From Thermovibrio sp. (GTDB taxonomy: Bacteria > Aquificota > Desulfurobacteriia > Desulfurobacteriales > Desulfurobacteriaceae): a stretch of DNA of 64,000 nt. The stretch lies in assembly GCA_003978105.1 (NCBI GenBank), contig QOAO01000009.1, positions 79,919 through 143,918 on the forward strand, in the 5' to 3' direction. This document shows, one piece after another, positions 53,017-62,539 of the stretch (position 1 is the first letter of the stretch; each line of letters starts with the position of its first letter). The notes below the pieces were generated by a model. The model was not told the origin of the DNA. It did no database searches and saw only the letters and a program-made list of their open reading frames with translations. The position numbers and the translations under genes were made by a program.

Positions 53017-55598
53017 AAGGGAAAGCCGAAGGATATATGAAATCTACCCCTTCCCTGACTAGGAACTTTCTTAAGCTTGTAACCGTAATCAAACCTTAAA
53101 GGTCCAACGGGAGTAAGGTAACGAATCCCAAAACCTACAGATGAGTACCAGTTGGAAAGTTTAAACTGGGAAGGTTCTCTAAATACCCTTCCTGAATCGT
53201 AGAAGAGAGCTCCCTCCAAACTCTTAGTTAGACTTTTTCTAACCTCTAAACTAAAAAGTCCGTAAGCTTTACCGCCTATGTAGTTACCCTTCTCATCCAT
53301 AGGTGATACTGTTCCATACTTGTACCCTCTAATGCTCTCTGCACCACCTAAAAAGAACCGGTCCTGAACAGGAACAGGCTTTCCCCCTATGGAGTTAATA
53401 ATACCTCCATTTAACCTTACTACAAATATTTCCTCTCCAATGGGAAAGAGGTAGAGAAACTTTTCCTCTGCCATAACGTAGTCTGTATCACCTCCTAAGA
53501 GAAATCCTGATAGGGAGAGATTTAAAAATGAAAGGAAACCTCTTTTTGGGTTTGACTTGTTATCCCTCCTGTCGTAAGTCTGAGAATAGACAAAGCTTCT
53601 CTTTAAAAAGGAACTTTTAGCCCTTATTGAGGTGTTACTAATTTTCTCCCTTGAAACTTCAACCCTAAAGGTTTGAAAGAAGGATTTACTCTTTCTCCTT
53701 AAAAGTTCAAAGTTGTAAGTAGTTTTGTCAGTTTTAAAACTCTCGTATATCTGCTCCTTCTTGACTATGGAATAGGAAGTGTCCCATTTCCTGAAGGGGA
53801 ATTGAGGTTTCATCACCTTAAAAACGGCATCGTAGCCCTCTTTTTGTCTGTACTTTCCAAAGAGGAAGTACTTCAGACCATAACCAAAGGGGGATGTAGA
53901 GCTTAAGAAACCATTTGTAACTATTCCAGAATCCGTTCCATATCCTATAAATCCCTTAGTTTTTAAAAGACTTCCCTCCTGAAGAGTAATAACCTCGGAG
54001 ATTGCAGAATCTGTCTTAAACTCCTTGATGTCTATCTTGGAAAAGAGCCTGCTATCCATTAAAATGGAGTACTGTTTCGTTACTCTCTCTTTTGAGTAAA
54101 TTTGGGATGGTTTAATCAATACAAGGTTCTTTATGTACTTTAATTTTGTTCTTTTAAGGCCCTGAAAGATTACGTATCCAAATCTATACTCCTTTCCAGG
54201 AAAAATTCTAATAAAGACCCCCATTAAAACCTCATTTCTCCTCCTTCCTAACTCCTTCTTTCTGTAAATAACTTTAACATCGGGAAATCCCTTAAATCCA
54301 TAGCAGTCGGAAACTTTGTTTAAAATATCCTCTAAAACTCTATCACTGTAGACAGTGGGAAGTTTTATTCCCTTAAAACAGTTGAGTGTGTCTCCTTCAA
54401 CCTTTAGTGAAACAATTCTGTAAACTGGCCCCTTTTCCACTGTAAACTTAACAGTTCCTTCTTTGGAAATAGAAACATTGACCTTAGCAGATAGGTAACC
54501 TTTTCTCTTTAGATTGTTAATGAGTTCCAGTTTTATAGAATTAACAGCCCTTTGAGAGAAAGGTTTCCCCATAAACTTCTCTATTTTTCTCCTATCAACC
54601 AATGTTTCATCAATTCCCAGAAATTTAAACTCCTTAAAGAAAACTTCTGGTCCTTCGTCTATTTTAAATTCAACAATCTCCTTACCATCAACCTCCCTCG
54701 TAGTTGCCTTTACAGATACGAAAGGGAACCCGTTATTTTGGTAGAAAGTTTCTATGTTCCTCACGGAGTTTTCAATCTCAAATGGGTCAACAGCAGCTGC
54801 TCTACGAAAAGTTAACAGTTTTGAGAGTTTTTTTTCTGAAAAGTGCCTGTTCCCATCAAATTTTACAATGTACTTTTTCCCAGTCTGAACAGAGATTAAG
54901 AGTTTCACCAAACCTCTATGCCCTTCAATCGGCTCAAGTCTTAGGTTAACCCTTCCATTGTAGTATCCTCTATTCAGCATTAAATTGATGAATTTTTCCT
55001 TAAGTTTAGATAGAAAGGAGTACTCGGGAGTTTCTCCTGTAAGTTCCCTAATCTCATTCTCTACCTCTGATTTGATAGATGTATCACCACTAAAAGTCAA
55101 TTCTATCTTTGATATTTTGTAGAGAATTAAATTCTTGACAGCGAACAGAACCTCATAACCGCATTCTGTTTTTTTTACAGCATAACTGATATCGGGTTTT
55201 GAGTATCCCAGTGAGCGAATCTTTAAAAAGAGTATGTACTCGGCATTTTCTATATCGCTCTTGTTTACAGGTTTTCCAAGAAGCAAGAAGGAGACCACCT
55301 TCTTTACATCAGTAAGATTTCCAATATCTCCCCTAATTTCTACCTTTTTGATTAACCTATAGTCTACAATTTTTAACGTATCTCCTTCTCTTTTTACACT
55401 GTATCCTAAACTTTCAAGGAGACTTTTGGCAGAGGAAATACAGTCTGTAAATGTACAAATTCGGGAGGATTCCTTCTCTATTTGGTAAGCAATCGATTCG
55501 TCAAAACAGACACTTTTTTCTACTTCTATTTCAAGTCCATAAGCGTTGTCAAATAGAAAAAACAGAAGAAAGACTAACCAGAAATACCCTTTACGTAT
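53013..55598 (-). CDS. bamA: BamA/TamA-type Omp85 outer-membrane assembly protein, probable ATA start
   Basis: 861 aa with the start proposed here. IRKGYFWLVFLLFFLFDNAYG is a clear signal peptide (basic RK, hydrophobic core, cut near NAYG). POTRA repeats cover about residues 30-500, including FKEFKFLGIDETLVDRRKI and VIFQGLKRTKLKYIKNL. The C-terminal barrel has DRRDNKSNPKRGFLSFLNL, FFLGGAESIRGYKYG and a terminal Phe (FHISFGFPF). The only usual start codon, GTG 55298, would remove the signal peptide and first 100 residues. An in-frame TAA lies at 55625. ATA 55598 has GGAGGAG ahead, inside the end of the radical SAM gene. Confidence 0.82.
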   Translation of the reverse strand: MRKGYFWLVFLLFFLFDNAYGLEIEVEKSVCFDESIAYQIEKESSRICTFTDCISSAKSLLESLGYSVKREGDTLKIVDYRLIKKVEIRGDIGNLTDVKKVVSFLLLGKPVNKSDIENAEYILFLKIRSLGYSKPDISYAVKKTECGYEVLFAVKNLILYKISKIELTFSGDTSIKSEVENEIRELTGETPEYSFLSKLKEKFINLMLNRGYYNGRVNLRLEPIEGHRGLVKLLISVQTGKKYIVKFDGNRHFSEKKLSKLLTFRRAAAVDPFEIENSVRNIETFYQNNGFPFVSVKATTREVDGKEIVEFKIDEGPEVFFKEFKFLGIDETLVDRRKIEKFMGKPFSQRAVNSIKLELINNLKRKGYLSAKVNVSISKEGTVKFTVEKGPVYRIVSLKVEGDTLNCFKGIKLPTVYSDRVLEDILNKVSDCYGFKGFPDVKVIYRKKELGRRRNEVLMGVFIRIFPGKEYRFGYVIFQGLKRTKLKYIKNLVLIKPSQIYSKERVTKQYSILMDSRLFSKIDIKEFKTDSAISEVITLQEGSLLKTKGFIGYGTDSGIVTNGFLSSTSPFGYGLKYFLFGKYRQKEGYDAVFKVMKPQFPFRKWDTSYSIVKKEQIYESFKTDKTTYNFELLRRKSKSFFQTFRVEVSREKISNTSIRAKSSFLKRSFVYSQTYDRRDNKSNPKRGFLSFLNLSLSGFLLGGDTDYVMAEEKFLYLFPIGEEIFVVRLNGGIINSIGGKPVPVQDRFFLGGAESIRGYKYGTVSPMDEKGNYIGGKAYGLFSLEVRKSLTKSLEGALFYDSGRVFREPSQFKLSNWYSSVGFGIRYLTPVGPLRFDYGYKLKKVPSQGRGRFHISFGFPF

Positions 55599-56503
55599 GG
55601 TTCTCCTCCGTAGAAAACAGTCTTAACTTTCCCTTCCTCTTCCAATTTTTCAACTATACTTTCAACCTCCTCCTTCAAGACTCCTAAGGCATCAGCAATT
55701 TCATCAACGGGACATGGCCTCCTTACAACTATTTGATAAATCTCCTCTCTAAGTTCATTTACCGGCATTTTTCTCTTCTTAGCAACAGACTTTGCAACAA
55801 TTTCCGTGTTTGGGTAATTAACTATTTTGGCTATCTCAGATAGTTTCTCAAACGAAAGTCCCTCTACTCCATAAGCCGGTGGTCTTACAACTGTGTTTAA
55901 ATGCCACTTATCAGGAGAGATTCTATAAATTAGCTCTCCTAACCTCTCAATTTCTTCCTTTTTATCGTTTATTCCTCTCACGAATAGAGTCTCTAACCAA
56001 ATCTTTGATTCTGTTTCACTTTTTAATCTTAAAATTCCCTCAACTACTCTGTTAACAGTTAATCCAGAAACAGGTCTGTTTAACTTTTTAAAAGTTTCAT
56101 CAGTTGCAGCATCAAGTGATGGGAGAACCAGGTCGATTTCTTTAACGTCGTTCATAACATCGTCCCTATGAAGGAGAGAACTGTTTGTTAAAAGAGCTAA
56201 TTTAAACTGGGGGAACTCGTCCTTTATCCACTTAACCAAATCTCCCAACCTTGAAAAGAGAGTAGGTTCTCCATAACCTGAGAATGTTATATAGTCTATG
56301 TCAGGATTTCCCTTCAGGAATTCCGAAAGTTCTGACTTAACTCCATCAAATGGAACGTACTCGGCCCTGTTTAACGTTTTCTCGGTTGTGGCTCCAACTT
56401 CACAGTACAGGCAGTCCATACTGCAGACTTTGAAGGGAACGAGGTCTACTCCTAACGAAAATCCTAACCTCCTGGAAAATACAGGTCCAAAGACGTACTT
56501 CAT
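55574..56503 (-). CDS. Radical SAM protein with C-terminal winged-helix-like domain
   Basis: 309 aa. The start is ATG 56503 after AGGAGGAATC; a longer frame exists but its extra N-terminus is unlikely to be coding. KYVFGPVFSRRLGFSLGVDL is typical of the MoaA/NifB-like YfkAB/Wyosine-related subgroup. The cluster motif is CSMDCLYCEVG, and FSGYGEPTLF and LTNSSLL follow. The last 75 residues (PVDEIADALGVLKEEVESIV, GKVKTVFYGGEPYVKG) look like a winged helix, an extra not found in minimal members. Function unknown. It precedes bamA with a 25-base overlap. Confidence 0.75.
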   Translation of the reverse strand: MKYVFGPVFSRRLGFSLGVDLVPFKVCSMDCLYCEVGATTEKTLNRAEYVPFDGVKSELSEFLKGNPDIDYITFSGYGEPTLFSRLGDLVKWIKDEFPQFKLALLTNSSLLHRDDVMNDVKEIDLVLPSLDAATDETFKKLNRPVSGLTVNRVVEGILRLKSETESKIWLETLFVRGINDKKEEIERLGELIYRISPDKWHLNTVVRPPAYGVEGLSFEKLSEIAKIVNYPNTEIVAKSVAKKRKMPVNELREEIYQIVVRRPCPVDEIADALGVLKEEVESIVEKLEEEGKVKTVFYGGEPYVKGISG

Positions 56504-56559
56504 GATTCCTCCTGTTTTAAAATAAACACTCAATTTATACAAATTATCGGAGGAAGAGA

Positions 56560-58062
56560 ATGGAATCAAGGGAACACTGGAGCTCCCGAATAGGCCTAAT
56601 TCTTGCTATGGCTGGAAATGCAGTAGGCCTTGGGAACTTCCTCAGATTTCCAACTCAGGCAGCCCAAAACGGTGGTGGCGCCTTTATGATACCTTACATG
56701 ATTGCCATGCTTTTAATAGCAATACCCTTAATGTGGACAGAGTGGGCAATAGGTAGGTACGGAGGAGAAAAGGGTCACGGAACTACCCCTGCAATTTTTA
56801 AGTTACTCTGGAAAAACCCAATCTCAAAGTATTTAGGAGTTTTAGGGCTTTTTGTTCCCTTTGTTGTTCTCTGTTACTACATATACATTGAGTCTTGGAC
56901 TTTGGGGTATTCCTTTTACGCACTTTTAGGACTTCTTCCCCATCCAGACCCACATTTAACACAGAGTGAATTTCTAAAGCCGTTTGAAAACCTATTAAGG
57001 GACTATACAAGGCCATCATTCATAGCCTACATATTTTTCCTCATTACGGTTGCTTTTAATGGCTTTATTCTCTACAGGGGAATCAGCGGAGGTATTGAAA
57101 AGTTTGCAAAAGTTGCGATGCCTACCCTCTTTATACTGGCCCTATTTTTAATGGTTAGAGTAGTTCTAATAGAAACACCTCACGGAACAGCTGTTCAGGG
57201 ATTGGACTTCCTATGGCATCCCAATCTGTCGGAACTCTCAAACCCAAAGGTATGGCTTGCGGCAGCAGGTCAGGTATTCTTCACTTTGAGTTTAGGATTT
57301 GGAGCAATAATTACCTATGCCTCATACATAAAAAAGGATGACGATATAGTGGCTTCAGGGCTCTCTGCAGCTTCCCTCAACGAGCTTGCCGAGGTCATTT
57401 TAGGGGGGTCAATAGCAATTCCTGCAGCCGTTGCCTTCTTTGGTGTAGTTAATTCAACGTCTGTTGCGAGCAGTGGTGCATTCAACCTTGCATTTGTAAC
57501 ACTTCCTGCGCTCTTTTCTCAATTGACAGGAGGAGATATTTTAGGATTCTTCTGGTTCTTCCTTCTGTTCTTTGCAGGAGCTACTTCCTCTGTTGCCATA
57601 ACGATGCCGATAGTTGCATTTTTAGAGGATGAGTTTGGTCTATCGAGGAAGATTGCAGTAACTGTGACTATAATCTTCACCTTCTTAGTGGCTCAAATCC
57701 CAATTTTCATGCCAAAAGCACTCGATGAGATGGATTTCTGGGCAGGAACGTTTTTTGTAGTTCTCTTTGCACTCCTCGAGGTTTTTGTTTTCTTTTGGCT
57801 CTTTGGAGGAGAGAGGGCATGGGAGGAGATTAACAGGGGAGCTCTCTTTAAAGTTCCTAAACTTTTCTACTACATCCTAAAATACGTGACTCCCCTTTCC
57901 CTCTTTGCAATCCTTTCAGCCTGGACCTTAAGCCAGCTTCCTCAGAAATTAGTTACTGGTGATTTTCAGGTATGGGCAGCCCGCTTTGTAATGATTTTCA
58001 TCCTTGCCCTTCAGGCTTTTATGGTTTACTTGGCAGATAGGAGGAGGAGAAATGAAGGGTAG
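56560..58062 (+). CDS. Neurotransmitter:sodium symporter family transporter (LeuT type)
   Basis: 500 aa with about 12 spans. The first span is [21 protein letters not shown], whose unwound [12 protein letters not shown] binds sodium and amino acid, followed by [31 protein letters not shown] is span 6-7. Substrates of this family are amino acids. The small partner immediately downstream matches the MetS type, which would point to methionine or alanine. GGAGGAAGAG precedes the ATG. It overlaps the small subunit by 11 bases. Confidence 0.92.
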   Translation: MESREHWSSRIGLILAMAGNAVGLGNFLRFPTQAAQNGGGAFMIPYMIAMLLIAIPLMWTEWAIGRYGGEKGHGTTPAIFKLLWKNPISKYLGVLGLFVPFVVLCYYIYIESWTLGYSFYALLGLLPHPDPHLTQSEFLKPFENLLRDYTRPSFIAYIFFLITVAFNGFILYRGISGGIEKFAKVAMPTLFILALFLMVRVVLIETPHGTAVQGLDFLWHPNLSELSNPKVWLAAAGQVFFTLSLGFGAIITYASYIKKDDDIVASGLSAASLNELAEVILGGSIAIPAAVAFFGVVNSTSVASSGAFNLAFVTLPALFSQLTGGDILGFFWFFLLFFAGATSSVAITMPIVAFLEDEFGLSRKIAVTVTIIFTFLVAQIPIFMPKALDEMDFWAGTFFVVLFALLEVFVFFWLFGGERAWEEINRGALFKVPKLFYYILKYVTPLSLFAILSAWTLSQLPQKLVTGDFQVWAARFVMIFILALQAFMVYLADRRRRNEG

Positions 58063-58192
58063 TTCACTTCTCTTTATGGTCTTTTCTTGGATGACAGTTT
58101 TTGGATTTGTCGTTTTCTGCTTTACTGTTATTTTAAGGGAAGGGAAAAATTTAAAGATGAAGGATAAGGAGGAGTTTGAGGAGATAACATGA
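58052..58192 (+). CDS. MetS-like small subunit of the NSS transporter
   Basis: 46 aa with one membrane span ([17 protein letters not shown]) and a charged tail ([12 protein letters not shown]). GGAGGAG lies just before the ATG inside the transporter gene, while a longer upstream frame lacks a site. Position, size and topology match the MetS small subunit of MetPS-type importers. It overlaps the rad50 start by four bases (ATGA). Confidence 0.75.
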   Translation: MKGSSLLFMVFSWMTVFGFVVFCFTVILREGKNLKMKDKEEFEEIT

Positions 58193-60882
58193 TAAGACTG
58201 AGGAGCTTAAGGTTAAAGAACTTCCTTTCCCACGTTCAGACGGAAATAAACTTCAACGACGAGACCTACGTCGTATTGGGAGAGAATGCCTCAGGAAAGA
58301 CCTCCATCTTAAGGGGAATATTCTTTGGCCTTTTTGGTGAGGATTTGAGGAAGAGTAGGTTGGAAAAGCTCATAAACAGAAAGTCGAACAGCGGAGAAGT
58401 TGAGCTAACATTTATACACAGGGGTAACGAGTATACAGTTTTGAGAGAATTTTCTGTAAGGAGAAATACTGCAACTCTGTTTAAAAACGGAAAGCTTGAA
58501 GCAACTGGAGTAAAACAGGTTAAGGAAGTAGTCAGAAATTCACTGGGTCTGATGCCTGAAATATTCAAGAATACAGTCTTTGTACCTCAGGGAGAAATAG
58601 TTGGGCTTTTAAAGGGAAGTCCTTTGGATAGAAGAAAGGTTCTAAACAGGCTTTTGGGACTTGATGAGTACGAAAAGAAACATGAGATGATAAAGAAGGA
58701 GAGGAAGGAAATTGAGGGCTTTAAGAAGCACTTAGAGGTTTCAATTGTTGGAGTGGAGAAGGAAAAGGAGGAAGGAAAAAAATTAGAAAAGACTATAGAA
58801 GTTTTAAAAGAAAGAATAAAGATGCTATCAAGTGAAGTCAAAAATGAAAAGGGCGAAGTAGAGAGGATTCAAAAGGAGTTAGAAAAGTTAGAGGAGAAGA
58901 AGAATGTTTACACTCAAATTTCAACAGAATTAAGTAGTGTCCAATTAAATATTCAAAAAATCAAGGAGAAGATAAAGAAGTTAAACGAAAAACTTAAGGA
59001 ATTAGAAGGAAAGAAAGGAGATATTTTAAGACTTAAAGGTGAGATTAAACCTCTAAAGGGGGCTGAAGAGTTAAGTGAAGTCGTTCAGAACTTAAAGTTT
59101 TTAACTAAGGAATATGAAAATTTGAAGAAAATTTTAGATGAAAAAAGCAAGTTGTTAAGTGAAAAGAAAAGGATAGAGGAAGATTTACCAAAGTTAGAAG
59201 CTGAATTAAGTAACTTAAGTTGGAAAGAAGAAGAGCTAATAAAAGATAAAGAATTATTGGTAGAAAAATTTAACGATTTAAACAGGCTGAAGGATGAATT
59301 TACAAAAGTAACATCCAAAATTGAAATGAAAAAAGCCCAACTCTTAAAACTCAGGGAAGAGATTCCAGAGATGAACCTTGGTGAATTTGAGAAATTAAGA
59401 TTCGAATATGAGAGAAAACTTAGTAAGTTTAAGAATTTACAGGAAAAACTGAATTTAATAAGGAATGAGAAAGAGGAGCTCTCTGATAGAGTTAAACTAC
59501 TACAGAGAGGAGACTCTAAGTGCCCCGTTTGTAACGGAGATTTGACTGAGGAGAAAAGGTTAAATTTGATAGGGGAATCTAAAAATAGGTTAATCAAGGT
59601 CAGTAATGAGGAGGATAAACTCTTAAATGAAATTGAGAAGCTGAGTGATGAAGTCAAAAGTTTGGAAAAGGAAGTTAAGTTAAAGGAAAACTTAATCGTT
59701 AAAAAAGAAACTTTAGAATCTGAAATTCAGAAAATTGAAAAAGAGATAGAGGTGCTATCGGGGAAAATCCCTAAGTTTAATCAGGATGAGATTAAACAAT
59801 TAGAAATTTCAATTTCGGATTTGGAAAAATCAAGATTAGAAGTTTTAAAGAGAAAAACAGAGCTATTCCAGGAAATTAAGAGTTTAAGGGAATTTGTTGA
59901 GAAACAACCTAAAGAGGAGGAGGTTCTCCAACTAAAGGAGAAGCTCAATGAGCTCGAAGGGGAGATTTCCAAACTGAAGCAAAGGACAAAGGAATTAAAG
60001 GTAAGGTACGGAATTCCAGTTTCAAACGGTAAGGAACTTTCAGAGTTCTTGAGAAAACTAAAGGAGAAGGAGAATCTCCTTAAGAGGTTGGAGGGTGAAA
60101 TTAGCTCAGAGGGGGATTTAAGGAAGGAACTTTCAGAGCTTGAAGAGGAGTTGTTGAGACTTCGGGAAAGAGAATCTTCCCTTAGGAGGAGGTTGGAGGA
60201 ACTTTCGTTCGATGAGGGACTCTATAGAGCGTTTAAGGAGAGCTCCAAGGAGCTGATATCCCGGTTTCAGAAAAAGAAGGAGAAGCTGAGCAAATTAATC
60301 GGAGAAAAGGCCGGTTTGGAAGAGAGCCTTAATAGGTTAAAGAGGAGAATTGAGGAGGGGGAAAGGATAAAAGAAAACTTTTTAAAAGTTCGTCAGGCTG
60401 TGAACCTTCTTTCAGAGGTAGAAAGGAGTATGCATCCGGGGGAGGGATTTTTAAAGTTTGTAAGAACGATGCTGCTTCCCCAAATAGCCTACTACTGTAA
60501 GGAGCTTTTCTCTGTTTTTGACTTTGAGTTTGGAGACCTGTACATAGATGAGAACCTTACAGTAACTTTTGGAATCCCCGGTCAGGGAACGATGAGCTTG
60601 GATGAGCTTTCTGGAGGACAGCAGGTAGCCTTTGCCCTTGCCTTGAGGTTTGCAATAGCAAGGAACTTTTCACAGAGGATGGAGCTCCTAGTTTTGGACG
60701 AGCCGACCGTTCACTTGGATGCCCAGAGGAGAATGGGACTCACAGAACTCCTCACAGCTTTAAAGACAAAACTTCCTCAGATGCTCATTGTTACACACGA
60801 CCCAGAACTTGAGGTTGTAGGAGACAAGGTAATCAGGGTAAAGAATCACGGAGGAATCTCCTTTGTTGAAGTTGGAAGCTAA
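58189..60882 (+). CDS. Rad50/SbcC-like SMC-family ATPase with zinc hook
   Basis: 897 aa, close to archaeal Rad50 rather than the longer SbcC. Walker A is GENASGKTSIL, the Q-loop VFVPQGEIVGLL, the signature LSGGQQVAFALALRFA and Walker B LLVLDEPTVHLD. Between lie two coiled-coil arms with the hook CPVC at residues 445-448. With Mre11/SbcD it would process DNA ends and hairpins; no nuclease gene is adjacent, so the partner must lie elsewhere. It overlaps both neighbours, the transporter subunit and the mscS gene. Confidence 0.9.
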   Translation: MIRLRSLRLKNFLSHVQTEINFNDETYVVLGENASGKTSILRGIFFGLFGEDLRKSRLEKLINRKSNSGEVELTFIHRGNEYTVLREFSVRRNTATLFKNGKLEATGVKQVKEVVRNSLGLMPEIFKNTVFVPQGEIVGLLKGSPLDRRKVLNRLLGLDEYEKKHEMIKKERKEIEGFKKHLEVSIVGVEKEKEEGKKLEKTIEVLKERIKMLSSEVKNEKGEVERIQKELEKLEEKKNVYTQISTELSSVQLNIQKIKEKIKKLNEKLKELEGKKGDILRLKGEIKPLKGAEELSEVVQNLKFLTKEYENLKKILDEKSKLLSEKKRIEEDLPKLEAELSNLSWKEEELIKDKELLVEKFNDLNRLKDEFTKVTSKIEMKKAQLLKLREEIPEMNLGEFEKLRFEYERKLSKFKNLQEKLNLIRNEKEELSDRVKLLQRGDSKCPVCNGDLTEEKRLNLIGESKNRLIKVSNEEDKLLNEIEKLSDEVKSLEKEVKLKENLIVKKETLESEIQKIEKEIEVLSGKIPKFNQDEIKQLEISISDLEKSRLEVLKRKTELFQEIKSLREFVEKQPKEEEVLQLKEKLNELEGEISKLKQRTKELKVRYGIPVSNGKELSEFLRKLKEKENLLKRLEGEISSEGDLRKELSELEEELLRLRERESSLRRRLEELSFDEGLYRAFKESSKELISRFQKKKEKLSKLIGEKAGLEESLNRLKRRIEEGERIKENFLKVRQAVNLLSEVERSMHPGEGFLKFVRTMLLPQIAYYCKELFSVFDFEFGDLYIDENLTVTFGIPGQGTMSLDELSGGQQVAFALALRFAIARNFSQRMELLVLDEPTVHLDAQRRMGLTELLTALKTKLPQMLIVTHDPELEVVGDKVIRVKNHGGISFVEVGS

Positions 60883-62539
60883 CCTCTACCTTCCCCTTCT
60901 CCTCTACATCGGAGCTCTCTTTATTTCGGTTATTTCTGAAGTCCTGATTAGGAAATTCATCAGTAACAAGTTTGAAAGGACGGTAGCTGATGTAACCCTC
61001 CTCGTTCTGTTCTCTCTGAGTCTCTTCTTTTTAGGTTGGAAACTTTCTGAAAATTTAACGAATTGGAACTATAGGGAGCTTTTCAGGAATACTGTTGTTC
61101 TGATTTCCTCTCTCTATATGGTGAGAGCTGTTCACATTCTCTCCCAGAGGAAAATTATCAAGTATATTCCCTATTTGACCTTCTTAACCGCCTATGTTCT
61201 ATCCTTAATTTACGTATTTTTCCCTAACCTTTCAGACCTCTACTTAACATTGGTGTTAAAGTTAAGAAAACTGTTTGTATCGCTTGGAATCGTTGTAATA
61301 TTTTTAGAATTTTGTTCAATAATAAAATCTGAGAAAAATAGAAAAATACTTAAAATATCGGGACTATTCACTCTAACAGTAATTTTTGCTATGTGGATTT
61401 TTAACTATCTAACCTTTAATTCCCAGACATTAGTTGGATTAGCAATAATCTTAATACTAACTACTTTATTAATTTTAATATACTCAAAATTAATACCTAG
61501 ATTCAGTGAGTTTTTGAAAAACAGACTTTCCGATAGGGATGCAGAAGTAGTTGAATCGAACTTAAAGCTGCTATCTTCTGTGATTTACATTGTTTTATTT
61601 ATCAAATCATTATCCAATTTTTCCAATTTATACAATATCATCAATAAGTTTTACTCAATTTATATAATAAAGACAGAGTTAATAAAGATATCCCTCGGAA
61701 ATATTTTAAACGCTCTACTTTTGGGATTGATTCTCTTTTCACTTTTAAATGTAGGAAAGAAGTTCATAAAGCTAACATTTCCGAAGGAAAGGAGGGAGGT
61801 AGAGGGAGGTTCAGCGGAGGCTTTAATATTCAACTTGGGTGTCCTTTTTAATTTAATTGTTCTACTTTCAGCATTAGGAATAACGTGGAAAGTCCTCCTT
61901 CCGATAGCCGGTACTTTGGGCGTCGGTATCGGATTTGGCCTCCAAACAATAATGAACAACTACATTAGCGGTTTCATACTCCTGTTTAGCAAGAAGCTAA
62001 AGGTCGGTGATATTATAGAGCTCCCCTCAATATCTATATCTACCCTCGGAAGGGAAATTCCAAGCGTCTTTGGAAAGGTAAGCGATATAGGAATACTCTC
62101 AACAATCGTAAGGACGAACGATGGCGTTGAGATTTCGATTCCAAACTCGTCCTTTATAAACTCTCCAATCGTAAACTTCTCCTTTAGAGACCCGTACGTC
62201 AGAATAAAAATTCCCGTTGGTGTTTCGTACTCCTCAGACCCCTTAAAAGTTAAGGAGATACTTTCCTCTGTAATTGATGAAATTCCCAACGTGGTCAAAT
62301 TCCTCCCCAAGAGTGTAAGATTTGAGGAATTGGGAGACAGTGCAATCTTATTTACGGCAATTTTCTGGATAGATGTCAGAAAGCACATAAGGGTAAGGGA
62401 TGTGGTTAGTGAGTTTTACTACAAGGCCTGGTATAAATTGAAGGAGAACGGAATAGAGATTCCATTCCCTCAGAGGGATGTTTGGTTTAGAAATTCCTTA
62501 AAGGTTGAAGTTGAAAACTTAAGAAAGGAGGAGAATTGA
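60863..62539 (+). CDS. MscS-type mechanosensitive channel with extended membrane domain
   Basis: 558 aa. The first 330 residues hold about eight to nine spans, more than the three of MscS. The pore-lining helix and beta domain follow: GTLGVGIGFGLQTIMNNYISGFILLFSKK (GVGIGFGLQTIMNNYISG) and KLKVGDIIEL, then VRTNDGVEISIPNSSFINSPIVNFS (IPNSSFINSPIVN). The cytoplasmic vestibule domain ends at IEIPFPQRDVWFR. It releases solutes during osmotic downshock. TTG start, overlapping the rad50 frame by 20 bases and phoH by four. Confidence 0.88.
   Translation: MLKLEANLYLPLLLYIGALFISVISEVLIRKFISNKFERTVADVTLLVLFSLSLFFLGWKLSENLTNWNYRELFRNTVVLISSLYMVRAVHILSQRKIIKYIPYLTFLTAYVLSLIYVFFPNLSDLYLTLVLKLRKLFVSLGIVVIFLEFCSIIKSEKNRKILKISGLFTLTVIFAMWIFNYLTFNSQTLVGLAIILILTTLLILIYSKLIPRFSEFLKNRLSDRDAEVVESNLKLLSSVIYIVLFIKSLSNFSNLYNIINKFYSIYIIKTELIKISLGNILNALLLGLILFSLLNVGKKFIKLTFPKERREVEGGSAEALIFNLGVLFNLIVLLSALGITWKVLLPIAGTLGVGIGFGLQTIMNNYISGFILLFSKKLKVGDIIELPSISISTLGREIPSVFGKVSDIGILSTIVRTNDGVEISIPNSSFINSPIVNFSFRDPYVRIKIPVGVSYSSDPLKVKEILSSVIDEIPNVVKFLPKSVRFEELGDSAILFTAIFWIDVRKHIRVRDVVSEFYYKAWYKLKENGIEIPFPQRDVWFRNSLKVEVENLRKEEN

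Noticed and set aside
59085..59657. 190-aa open frame on the minus strand inside the rad50-like gene
   Set aside because: Ser/Phe/Leu-rich mirror of the Glu/Lys coiled coil; no real domain.
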